Assembly (NCBI RefSeq): GCF_023016805.1
Contig: NZ_JALKCH010000003.1
Span: 248,001-312,000, forward strand
Length of the DNA stretch: 64,000 bases
DNA from: Ancylobacter crimeensis
Lineage (GTDB): Bacteria; Pseudomonadota; Alphaproteobacteria; Rhizobiales; Xanthobacteraceae
Direction: 5' to 3'
Positions 16,042-23,188 of the stretch are shown one piece after another. A program made the translations under genes and the position numbers. The stretch's first letter is position 1. The number at the start of each line of letters is the position of its first letter. The notes under the pieces are model-generated. The model saw only the letters and a program-made list of their open reading frames with translations, was not told where the DNA came from and did no database searches.

Positions 16042-16687
16042 CGTCTGGTTCCTCGTCCCGCTCGATGGCCGCAAGCTCGCGCAGGGACCGCACCAGAAGC
16101 CCGAGCGTGCGGGCGGCGCGCTCGGCATCGGCGACCCGCACCGAGCCGGCATTGAGCCCGGCGCGGGCGATGAGCCGCTCCACCGCGGCGATCTCGCCCT
16201 CGATGCGCCGCACCAGCCGGCCCACCAGCGCACGGCGCGAGCCGGCGGCGGCGGCGAGCGTTTCGGGCCCGCCGGCATCGCGGACCGAGGAAGCGGAGCG
16301 TCGGGTGCCGGGGCGCCGCCCGTTGGGCTCGCGCGGGTGGTCCGCCTCGTTCCGCCCGGGCACCGCGCCGGGATCGCCCGGCAGGGTCAGCGGAGCGCCG
16401 GGCGGCGATCGAAGCGCCGCCGCCTCTTCAGGTACCGCCGCGTCCCTAGCCGCCTCGGCCGACGCCTCCGGCGACAGCACGGCCGGCGGGGCCAGCGCTC
16501 CGGCATCGGCGGCGGGAATGCGTTTGCCCCGCGGGGTCCAGCCCCAGTCCCGGACGCGCGCCTGCAAGGTGCTCTTGCTGATGCCGAGCAGGCTGGCGAT
16601 CTGCTGCACGGGCACCTTGGTGTGCTCATACAGCCGGCGCGCCTCCTCGACCGCGTCGGGGGAGACGGCGCGGGCGGGTATCGACAT
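15947..16687 (-). CDS. Small terminase-like helix-turn-helix protein (GTA gp1 position)
   Basis: The 246-residue protein starts MSIPARAVSPDAVEEARRLY and has a clear helix-turn-helix (VPVQQIASLLGISKSTLQAR, about residues 23-42) followed by WGWTPRGKRI. The middle is Ala/Pro-rich and low-complexity; the C-terminus is helical and charged (GRLVRRIEGEIAAVERLIAR, then a DDDERGEVRDRDAFRRELAE segment). Position and DNA-binding domain fit the small terminase that selects or binds DNA for packaging. ATG 16687 is preceded by GGGAGACC. Confidence 0.75.
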   Translation of the reverse strand: MSIPARAVSPDAVEEARRLYEHTKVPVQQIASLLGISKSTLQARVRDWGWTPRGKRIPAADAGALAPPAVLSPEASAEAARDAAVPEEAAALRSPPGAPLTLPGDPGAVPGRNEADHPREPNGRRPGTRRSASSVRDAGGPETLAAAAGSRRALVGRLVRRIEGEIAAVERLIARAGLNAGSVRVADAERAARTLGLLVRSLRELAAIERDEEPDDDERGEVRDRDAFRRELAEALERVLAEGAAR

Positions 16688-17341
16688 GGATGCGGTCTCC
16701 CGGTGCGTGATCGGGTGGGTTTTGGATGAAGCCGGCGGACGCCGCCGCTGCCCGGAAGGGCCCGGCCGCGCCGCGGAATCGGGGAAGCTCCACGCCAGAG
16801 CCTCGCGCGGCGGCGAACCGCCCGCCGGCTCCCGAGCGACGCCGGAAGCCCGCACGGCATCAGGAAGCGGCGACGCCGTCCCGGGCACATTTCTGGAGCA
16901 TGTCGTAAAGCTACCCGGGGAGCGTGACGCTGTCAAGGACTTATTTCCTACAATCTATAATTGCATACGAGGATGTTCTAGCCCAAGGCGAGCACCGATG
17001 CCACCCGTTTCTTTACCGTAACGGCGCGCGCGTGCGCGCGCGCAACACAGCGATCCGAAGCGCACATATCGCCGCGCCAAGCCGGGTCGGATCGGGGCCG
17101 GCCGGCATCGGAAATCGGGCGTGGGACCCGGGTCGCCTATCCGGAGGCCGGTCTCCCGGAGGTTCGTCTCCCCGGAGGCCTGATTCTCACGAGCCGGGCG
17201 CGCTTCTCCTCGCGAGTCTCCACATGCCCGCCTTCCATGTACCCCGTCTGGCGCGCCCCGCCTGGCGCCCCCCACTTGCCCGCAGCACTGTGCTGCTATA
17301 TCCGGCTGTATCCCTGTTCGCCCGACCGGCGAGGTGATCCG
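16688..17341. other. Spacer upstream of the GTA cluster
   Basis: No gene is supported in these 654 bases. An AT-rich island at 16934-16972 (TTATTTCCTACAATCTATAA) is the best candidate for the promoter of the GTA operon, which runs leftward from 16687. An uninterrupted purine-pyrimidine alternation (GCGCGCGCGTGCGCGCGCGC, 17024-17043) could form Z-DNA. At 17135-17180, CTCCCGGAGG-type direct repeats occur. Confidence 0.45.
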
Positions 17342-18023
17342 ATGAAGGCCCTGATGCGACCGACGCCCCCGGGCGCGGATTCCCGACCGTCGGATCGGCA
17401 TATGCCCCGGCACGTTGGCCGTGCTGGTCGTGCTGGCGAGCATCGCCGGGAGCGCGATCTGTGGTCCTTCCCCGGCATGGGCGCAGGACTCCTCGGCCAC
17501 GACCTCCGAAACCCCGGCCGCGGACCCATCCGCCGCACCGGCCGCCACGCCCCCCGCTTCCGCCGCCGATCCCGCCGGCACGGGCGCCGCCCTTGCGCTC
17601 GGCACCGCGCCGTTGCGGGTCGGCGAGGTCCTGTCGCATGAGGCGCTGACGATCGCAGCGCTCAAGGCCCTGCCCTCGCGCAGCCTCACCGTCACCTTCC
17701 AGACCTCGAAGGGCGAGGAACGGGCGCGCTACACCGGCGCGCTGCTGTGGGAGGTGCTGGCCGGTCTCGCGCCCAATGAGGGCAAGCATCCCGAGCTGCA
17801 CCGCGTGGTGCGCGTCACGGCGCGCGACGGCTATGTGGTGCTGCTGTCGATGGGCGAGCTCGCGCCCGATTTCGGCGATGTCCCGGCCCTGCTCGCCTAT
17901 GAGCGCGACGGCGCGCCGCTGAAGGCGGGCATCCGCCTCATCCTGCCCGGCGACACGCGGGGCGCCCGCAATGTCGTCGATGTCACCCGCCTCGACATCC
18001 TGCAACTGGAGACCGAAAAATGA
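17342..18023 (+). CDS. Periplasmic molybdopterin-oxidoreductase-fold protein, leader apparently frameshifted
   Basis: The mature part (202 residues in the frame from 17415) carries LSHEALTIAALKALPSRSL, TGALLWEVLAGL, VRVTARDGYVVLLSMGEL and KAGIRLILPGDTRGARNV, the sulfite-oxidase-like binding fold often found without the cofactor-ligating Cys. A signal peptide (LAVLVVLASIAGSAICG to AWA) precedes a Pro/Ala linker. That frame has no ATG, only TTG 17415 or GTG 17421. A good start with GAGGTGATC lies at ATG 17342 in another frame; dropping one C of CCCC at 17405-17408 joins the two. It overlaps the molbindin gene by 4 bases. Confidence 0.7.
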
Positions 18024-18229
18024 AACTCAGTGCCCGCAACGTCGTCCCCGGCAAGGTTCTCTCCGTCACCAAGGGTGCGACCACCGCCCATGTCCGCATC
18101 GAGATCGCCGGCGGCCAGGTGGTCACCTCCGCGATCACCAACGAGGCCGTGGAAGAGCTCGGCCTCGTCGAAGGCGGCAAGGCCTATGCGGTGATCAAGG
18201 CCTCGGACGTGATGGTCGCGGTCGACTGA
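18020..18229 (+). CDS. Molbindin (single TOBE/Mop domain)
   Basis: The 69-residue protein MKLSARNVVPGKVLSVTKGA..TAHVRIEI and VTSAITNEAVEELGLVEGG is a classic Mop/TOBE domain; such proteins assemble into rings that hold molybdate or tungstate oxyanions in the cytoplasm. The ATG overlaps the stop of the molybdopterin-fold gene (ATGA), so molybdate storage and the periplasmic protein are probably made together. A strong terminator follows. Confidence 0.92.
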   Translation: MKLSARNVVPGKVLSVTKGATTAHVRIEIAGGQVVTSAITNEAVEELGLVEGGKAYAVIKASDVMVAVD

Positions 18230-18266
18230 CCGCCCGGCACGCCGGGAGATCACTCCTCCTGAAAGC

Positions 18267-18303
18267 AGAAGAGCCGCCGGCGGGATGCGCCGGCGGCTCT
18301 TCT
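18267..18303. terminator. Rho-independent terminator between convergent genes
   Basis: AGAAGAGCCGCCGGCG (18267-18282), loop GGATG, and CGCCGGCGGCTCTTCT (18288-18303) form a perfect 16-base stem. It lies between molbindin (plus) and the FMN reductase (minus) and can serve both. Confidence 0.85.
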
Positions 18304-18337
18304 CGTTTCGACGTGCCCGTCGCCGGGCCGCGGCGCC

Positions 18338-18892
18338 TCACGCCTTGCGGACGCGGATCTCGTTCAGCAGCGCGTCGATGCCGCCAAGGGCGAAGTCGAG
18401 CGCCTTCTGCTCCACCAGCTTGCCGTCCTTCACCTTGTCGGCGACGCCGGCGATGGCGATGTGCGGGGTGTGCACCACGAGGCCGCCGGCCGCGTAGAGC
18501 GTCTCGCGCAGCGGCGCCTGGGCGCGCAGGCCGCCGGTCGAGCCGGGCGACGAGGTGATCACCAGCGTCGGCTTGCCGCGGATCGGACCCTTGCCATAGG
18601 GGCGCGAGGCCCAGTCGATCGCGTTCTTGATCACGCCGGACATGCTGAAATTATATTCGGGCGAAGCCACGATCACGCCATCCGCCGCGGCGATGGCGGC
18701 GCGGAAGTCGGCGACGGCCGCCGGCGGCGTCTCGGTGTCGACATCCTGGTTGTAGAAGGGCAGGTCGTTCAGGCGGTAGACGTTGAGCTCGGCCTTGCCG
18801 GCGAGCGCGTCCTTGAGGCCCTCGAGAATGGCGGTGCTGAACGAGCCGGCGCGCAGGCTGCCGGAAATGCCGATGAGCTTGGGGGTCGTCAT
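18338..18892 (-). CDS. NADPH-dependent FMN reductase (flavodoxin-fold)
   Basis: The 184-residue protein starts MTTPKLIGISGSLRAGSFST, where GSLRAGS binds the FMN phosphate. It continues with DGVIVASPEYNFSMSGVIKN and KPTLVITSSPGSTGGLRA, the typical SsuE/ChrR/azoreductase-like NAD(P)H:quinone or FMN reductase signature. It is cytoplasmic and probably defends against quinones or oxidants. ATG 18892 gives the usual family length. It converges on the molbindin operon. Confidence 0.9.
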   Translation of the reverse strand: MTTPKLIGISGSLRAGSFSTAILEGLKDALAGKAELNVYRLNDLPFYNQDVDTETPPAAVADFRAAIAAADGVIVASPEYNFSMSGVIKNAIDWASRPYGKGPIRGKPTLVITSSPGSTGGLRAQAPLRETLYAAGGLVVHTPHIAIAGVADKVKDGKLVEQKALDFALGGIDALLNEIRVRKA

Positions 18893-19058
18893 GGGTGTCC
18901 TCTGTTGAGCGAACCGGAAATGCGTCCCGATAGGTAGGCCGATGCGCCCGCCGCTTCCAGAGCATTTCGGCAAGCTCTTCTTTTCGCTTTTGCCGCCCTT
19001 CCCGCCTTCGCGCGCGTCATGCTACCGATAAGGTCCCTCACGGGAGCATGGAACGGCC

Positions 19059-19616
19059 TTGATCCTTACCGATCGCGACATTCGCGACGCCCTTGCGGAA
19101 GGGCAGCTCACCATCGTGCCGCCGCCGCCGCCGGAAGCCTATGCGCCGAACGGGGTCGACCTGACCCTCGATGCCCGCATGACGCTCTATCGCGCCCCCG
19201 GAACCGGCGAGGACCCGGTCATCGACCCGGCCGGCCCCGGCTACAGCTTCCGCGAGGCGATCCGCACCATGGCGGACGACATCGAGATCGGGGCGGAAGG
19301 CTTCGTGCTCGATCCGGGACGGCTGGTGCTGGGCTGGACGATCGAGAAGGTCGACCTCAAGCCCAATGTCCGCCTCGCCGCCCGGGTGGAGGGCAAGAGC
19401 TCGCTTGCACGCATCGGACTCATCGTCCACCTCACTGCACCGACCATCCACGCCGGCTCGACCGGCCGGATCCAGCTCGAGATCATCAATCTCGGTCCGC
19501 GCCCGATTCGGCTGCGCGCCGGCATGAAGGTGTGCCAGTTGATCCTCGAACAGACGCTGGGCGTGCCCGAGAGCGGCTATCGCGGCCAGTTCGCCGGCCA
19601 GCGCGCGGCAGAATAG
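19059..19616 (+). CDS. dcd: dCTP deaminase
   Basis: The 185-residue protein starts at TTG 19059 (MILTDRDIRDALAEGQL). It has the signature VEGKSSLARIGLIVHLTAP and then IHAGSTGRIQLEIINLGP with the catalytic Glu, plus LRAGMKVCQLIL. It deaminates dCTP to dUTP for dTMP synthesis. NGVDLTLDARM corresponds to the VDLRLG motif. The family length matches. It is followed after 22 bases by the convergent FCD regulator. Confidence 0.9.
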   Translation: MILTDRDIRDALAEGQLTIVPPPPPEAYAPNGVDLTLDARMTLYRAPGTGEDPVIDPAGPGYSFREAIRTMADDIEIGAEGFVLDPGRLVLGWTIEKVDLKPNVRLAARVEGKSSLARIGLIVHLTAPTIHAGSTGRIQLEIINLGPRPIRLRAGMKVCQLILEQTLGVPESGYRGQFAGQRAAE

Positions 19617-19638
19617 ACTTATCCGTCAAAGCGTTGGC

Positions 19639-20403
19639 TTAGTCGCCAATCAGCGTGGAGCGGTTCAGCCGCCGCACCGCGACGCCGATCCGCGCCTCGT
19701 CGCGCCGCAGCGCCTCCACCGCCTCGCCGGTGTAGCGCAGGTGCTCGGTGATCGCCGCATCCGCATCCCCCGCCCGCCCCTCGATGATCGCAGTGCCGAA
19801 GGCAAGGTGCTGGGCGAGCAGCGCATCATGGATGTCCGCATGGGCGAAGAGCTTGCGGCGACTGAAGAAAATGTCCCGGCGCAGCATCTCGGAGAAGGCC
19901 CGCATCACGTGCAGGATGACCAGGTTGTGCGAGGCCTCGTAGACGAGACGGTGGAGCTGGAGATCCGCCTCCGCCTCGCGGTCGGTGTCGCCGGCGGCAT
20001 GGGCGGTTTCCATCTCCGCGAGACAGGCCGCGATCGCCGCCCGCTCGGGCTCCGTCGCCCGCTCCGCCGCGAGCGCCGCCGCCTTACCCTCGACCGCGCC
20101 GCGATATTCGAAGTAATCCGCCGCCACCTGGTCGTGCGACTGAAGCAGTCCGGCCAGCGGCTCGGTCAGCGGGGCAAGGAACTCGGCGACGCGCGTGCCT
20201 TCGCGTGACGTCACGAGAAGTCTTTTCGCTTCAAGGAGTTGCAGCGCATCGCGCAGCGACGGCCGGGACACTTCGAGCTTCGCCGCAAGGTCGCGCTCGC
20301 TGGCGAGCCGCTCGCCGGGATGCAGCACGCCCTCGAGAATCATCCGCTCGATATGGTCAGCGATGGTCTCGGCGAGCTTTCGCGTACGCAACGGCTCGAT
20401 CAT
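19639..20403 (-). CDS. GntR/FCD-family regulator, probably of lactate use (LldR/PdhR-like)
   Basis: The 254-residue protein has a winged helix at residues 8-70 (ASERDLAAKLEVSRPSLRDA, LQLLEAKRLLVTSREGTRV). An FCD domain follows with the metal or ligand residues in ADLQLHRLVYEAS, ADIHDALLAQH and ITEHLRYTGEA. It is divergent from the lactate permease at 20624, so it is most likely its repressor, responding to lactate. Palindromes with TGGT/ACCA ends lie between the two genes. Confidence 0.88.
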   Translation of the reverse strand: MIEPLRTRKLAETIADHIERMILEGVLHPGERLASERDLAAKLEVSRPSLRDALQLLEAKRLLVTSREGTRVAEFLAPLTEPLAGLLQSHDQVAADYFEYRGAVEGKAAALAAERATEPERAAIAACLAEMETAHAAGDTDREAEADLQLHRLVYEASHNLVILHVMRAFSEMLRRDIFFSRRKLFAHADIHDALLAQHLAFGTAIIEGRAGDADAAITEHLRYTGEAVEALRRDEARIGVAVRRLNRSTLIGD

Positions 20404-20490
20404 GTGATTCAGGCCTTTCGTGAGCGGCTTTATGCGCTAGCGGCACCGTCCGTTCAACCAAGGAATAAGGGAGTGACCGATTGACTCGGC

Positions 20491-20517
20491 TGGTCAAGGA
20501 ACCTTACCAACCGGTAA
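20491..20517. promoter_or_regulatory. Operator candidate for the FCD regulator
   Basis: TGGTCAAGGAACCTTACCA (20491-20509) is a near-palindrome ending in TGGT and ACCA, the usual half sites of GntR/FadR-type proteins. TTACC-AACC-GGTAA (20504-20517) overlaps it. The site lies between the divergent regulator and permease, 115-130 bases before the permease start. Confidence 0.5.
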
Positions 20518-20623
20518 CAAAAAGGTGTTCAATATCACGCGGGTCCGTGCACTCTAGCGCGCCTGCCAAAACCCCGACGACGGAGCCGAACTCCGCACCA
20601 CCCCTCCGGGAGGAGAACCGCCA

Positions 20624-22303
20624 GTGATTTGGAATCAATTGTATGATCCGTTCGGCAGCCTCCTGCTGTCGACGCTTTGCGCCGCCATTCCGATTGCGGT
20701 GATGCTGATCGGCCTCGGCTTCCTGCACATGAAGGCGCATGTCGCCGCCTTCGCGGGCCTGTGCGCCGCGTTCATCATCGCCGTCTTCATCTTCGGCATG
20801 CCGATGGAAAAGGCCGGCACGGCCGCGCTTCTCGGCGCGGCCACCGGCCTGATGCCGATCGGCTGGATCGTGCTGAACATCATTTTCCTGCACCAGCTCA
20901 CCGAAACGAACGGCTCCTTCGAGGTGTTGCAGCGTTCCATCGCCGGCATCACCAGCGACCGCCGGCTGCAGCTCCTGCTGATCGCGTTCTCCTTCGGCGC
21001 CTTCTTCGAAGGTGCCGCCGGCTTCGGCACGCCGGTGGCGGTGACCGCCGCGCTGTTGATCGGCCTCGGCTTCTCACCCCTCGCCGCCTCCGGCCTTTCG
21101 CTGATCGCCAACACCGCGCCCGTCGCCTATGGCGCGCTCGGCACGCCGGTCATCGCGCTGGCCGGCGTCACCGGGCTGGACCTGATGCAGCTCTCGGCCA
21201 TGATCGGCCGCCAGCTGCCGTTCTTCTCGCTGATCGTGCCGTTCTGGCTGATCTGGGCGTTCGCGGGCTTCCGCGGCATGATTCAGATCTGGCCGGCAAT
21301 CCTGGTCTGCGGCGTCAGCTTCGCGATCCCGCAGTTCCTGATCTCCAACTTCCACGGCCCCTGGCTGGTGGATGTCGGCGCAGCCCTCATCTCGATGCTG
21401 TGCCTCGTCGGCTTCCTGCGCGTCTGGCAGCCCGAGACCATCTGGACCTCGACCGCCCTGAAGGGCCGTACCGGTGGTGACGGGTCGGAAGGCAAGGCAA
21501 CCAAGGGCACGCTCAACACCTCCGGCGCCGCCCCGGAGCGCGCCGCCGTGCTGCGCGCCTGGCTGCCCTGGGCCATCCTGACGGTGTTCGTGTTCCTGTG
21601 GGGCATTCCGCAGGTGAAGGCGATCCTCGACGGCGTGTTCCTCCAGAAGTTCGAGATGGCCGGCCTGCATAACCTCGTGCAGAAGATGCCGCCCGTCGTC
21701 GCCGCGCCCAAGACCGAGGCCGCGGTCTACCTGTTCAACGTGATGTCGATGACGGGCACCGGCATTCTCGTGGCAGCCATCATCGCCGGCTTCGTCATGG
21801 GCTTCTCGCCGGTGAAGCTGGTGCAGATCTATGGCCGCACGCTGTGGAAGGTGCGCTACTCGCTCGCCACCATCGCGATCATGCTCGCGCTGGGCTTCCT
21901 GACCCGCTATTCGGGCCTTGATGCCACGCTCGGCCTCGCCTTCGCGGTGACCGGCCCGTTCTACCCGCTGTTCGGAACCATGCTCGGCTGGCTGGGCGTC
22001 GCGCTCACCGGCTCGGACACGGCCTCGAACGTGCTGTTCGGCGGCTTGCAGCGGATCACCTCCCAGCAGCTCGGCCTCTCGCCCATCCTGATGTCCGCCG
22101 CGAACTCGTCCGGCGGCGTCATGGGCAAGATGATCGACGCGCAGTCCATCGTCGTCGCCTCCACGGCGACGGGCTGGCAGAACAGCGAAGGCACCATCCT
22201 GCGCTATGTGTTCTTCCACTCGGTGGCGCTGGCGGTGCTGGTCGGCATCCTGGTGACCCTGCAGGCCTATGTCTGGCCCTTCACCTCGCTCGTCATCCAC
22301 TGA
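20624..22303 (+). CDS. lldP: L-lactate permease
   Basis: The 559-residue inner-membrane protein has about 12-14 hydrophobic segments. LctP family signatures are LGFLHMKAHVAAFAGL, SFGAFFEGAAGFGTPVAVTA, NTAPVAYGALGTPV, and near the end LTGSDTASNVLFGGLQ and ANSSGGVMGKMIDAQSIVVA. It imports lactate or glycolate with protons. The start is GTG 20624 behind GGAGGAGAACC. The divergent FCD gene probably controls it, and a terminator follows at 22351. No lactate dehydrogenase lies beside it. Confidence 0.95.
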   Translation: MIWNQLYDPFGSLLLSTLCAAIPIAVMLIGLGFLHMKAHVAAFAGLCAAFIIAVFIFGMPMEKAGTAALLGAATGLMPIGWIVLNIIFLHQLTETNGSFEVLQRSIAGITSDRRLQLLLIAFSFGAFFEGAAGFGTPVAVTAALLIGLGFSPLAASGLSLIANTAPVAYGALGTPVIALAGVTGLDLMQLSAMIGRQLPFFSLIVPFWLIWAFAGFRGMIQIWPAILVCGVSFAIPQFLISNFHGPWLVDVGAALISMLCLVGFLRVWQPETIWTSTALKGRTGGDGSEGKATKGTLNTSGAAPERAAVLRAWLPWAILTVFVFLWGIPQVKAILDGVFLQKFEMAGLHNLVQKMPPVVAAPKTEAAVYLFNVMSMTGTGILVAAIIAGFVMGFSPVKLVQIYGRTLWKVRYSLATIAIMLALGFLTRYSGLDATLGLAFAVTGPFYPLFGTMLGWLGVALTGSDTASNVLFGGLQRITSQQLGLSPILMSAANSSGGVMGKMIDAQSIVVASTATGWQNSEGTILRYVFFHSVALAVLVGILVTLQAYVWPFTSLVIH

Positions 22304-22350
22304 CGGGGCGATGGGGTCGCCATCGGGGAGGCGCAAAGCCTTCCCCTTTC

Positions 22351-22377
22351 AAGGGAGGCCGTGAGGCCTCCCTTTTT
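22351..22377 (+). terminator. Rho-independent terminator after lldP
   Basis: AAGGGAGGCC, loop GTGA, GGCCTCCCTT followed by TTT. A perfect 10-base stem with a T-run lies 48 bases after the permease stop and also before the 3' end of the convergent minus-strand gene. Confidence 0.9.
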
Positions 22378-22398
22378 CATTAGCCGTATCGGGGGCGA

Positions 22399-22908
22399 TC
22401 AGCGCCTGCGGCGCGGGCCGCCGGGATGGGCTGCGCCCTTGGGCAGCCGAAGCGGCCACCGCACCATGTGGTCGAGGAAATCGGCGAAGGGAATATCCTC
22501 CTCCGATCCCGCCACCCGGCCGCGCACCGAGACGCCCGCCTGATGGATCGTGTCCCGATCCCCCGACAGCAGATGATGCCACCAATAGAGGTCGCGCCCC
22601 TCGGCCACGAGACGATAGGCGCAGCTCGGCGGCAGCCAGCCGATCTCGCGCACCACATCCGGGGTCAGGCGCACGCAATCGGGCACATGGGCTTGCCGAT
22701 TGGGATAGTCCCGGCAGGCGCAGGTGAATTCGTTCAGCAGCTTGCAGCCGATATCGGTATAGGCGATAGCCTCGCTGTCCTCGTCCTGCAGCTTGACCAG
22801 GCAGCAGCGGCCGCAACCGTCGCACAGGCTCTCCCATTCCTCCGGCGACATCTCGTCGAGGGTCTTGGTCTTCCAGAACGGCGCGGCGTCGGTGTCGATC
22901 AGAGTCAT
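22399..22908 (-). CDS. YcgN/UPF0260 family Cys-rich protein (putative Fe-S or zinc binding)
   Basis: The 169-residue protein has [20 protein letters not shown] followed by DGCGRCC, then [26 protein letters not shown]-like and LPPSCAYR Cys groups, which match the YkgJ/YcgN family (E. coli YcgN). The many Cys residues suggest a bound metal cluster; the cellular role is not established. ATG 22908 was chosen because the segment from [12 protein letters not shown] on matches the family length. Confidence 0.88.
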   Translation of the reverse strand: MTLIDTDAAPFWKTKTLDEMSPEEWESLCDGCGRCCLVKLQDEDSEAIAYTDIGCKLLNEFTCACRDYPNRQAHVPDCVRLTPDVVREIGWLPPSCAYRLVAEGRDLYWWHHLLSGDRDTIHQAGVSVRGRVAGSEEDIPFADFLDHMVRWPLRLPKGAAHPGGPRRRR

Positions 22909-23188
22909 GCAGGGTCCGGCAGCAAGGAAGCCGCATCGCCGATGACGGCGGGGAACGTCGCCCGGGCCGAAACCCTCGGGCGGACGGGAGCCGGTGGCGA
23001 TCCGGAAGGCCGGATGCACCGCCGGCCGGATGCAGCGGGAAGCTGCCTATATAGGGCCGCGGCCCGCCAATGCGATAGTCTGTATCCGCTCCAGCCTGCG
23101 AAGCGTGGAGCAGGCGGCCTTCAACGCCCCTCGCCTGCCCCGGTACGCTTCGCTATAACGGGCATGGGTGGGCTAGGGAGACGACGGC

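Larger units (their letters stand above)
1..16687 (-). mobile_element. Gene transfer agent (GTA)-like structural gene cluster, left end cut by window
   Basis: The minus-strand genes follow the order of the Rhodobacter capsulatus GTA cluster from gp1 (right) to gp15 (left, incomplete). Many neighbours overlap by 4 bases (ATGA, GTGA, TTGA), which suggests coupled translation. No integrase, lysis gene, replication gene or phage repressor is visible in the window, which fits a domesticated GTA rather than an active prophage. Plus-strand genes lie at 8256-9086, 9375-9500 and 14294-14593. Whether particles are made cannot be judged from sequence. Confidence 0.85.

Noticed and set aside
21074..22336. 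A 420-codon minus-strand frame under lldP
   Set aside because: Charged, repetitive product antisense to a permease with clear family motifs.
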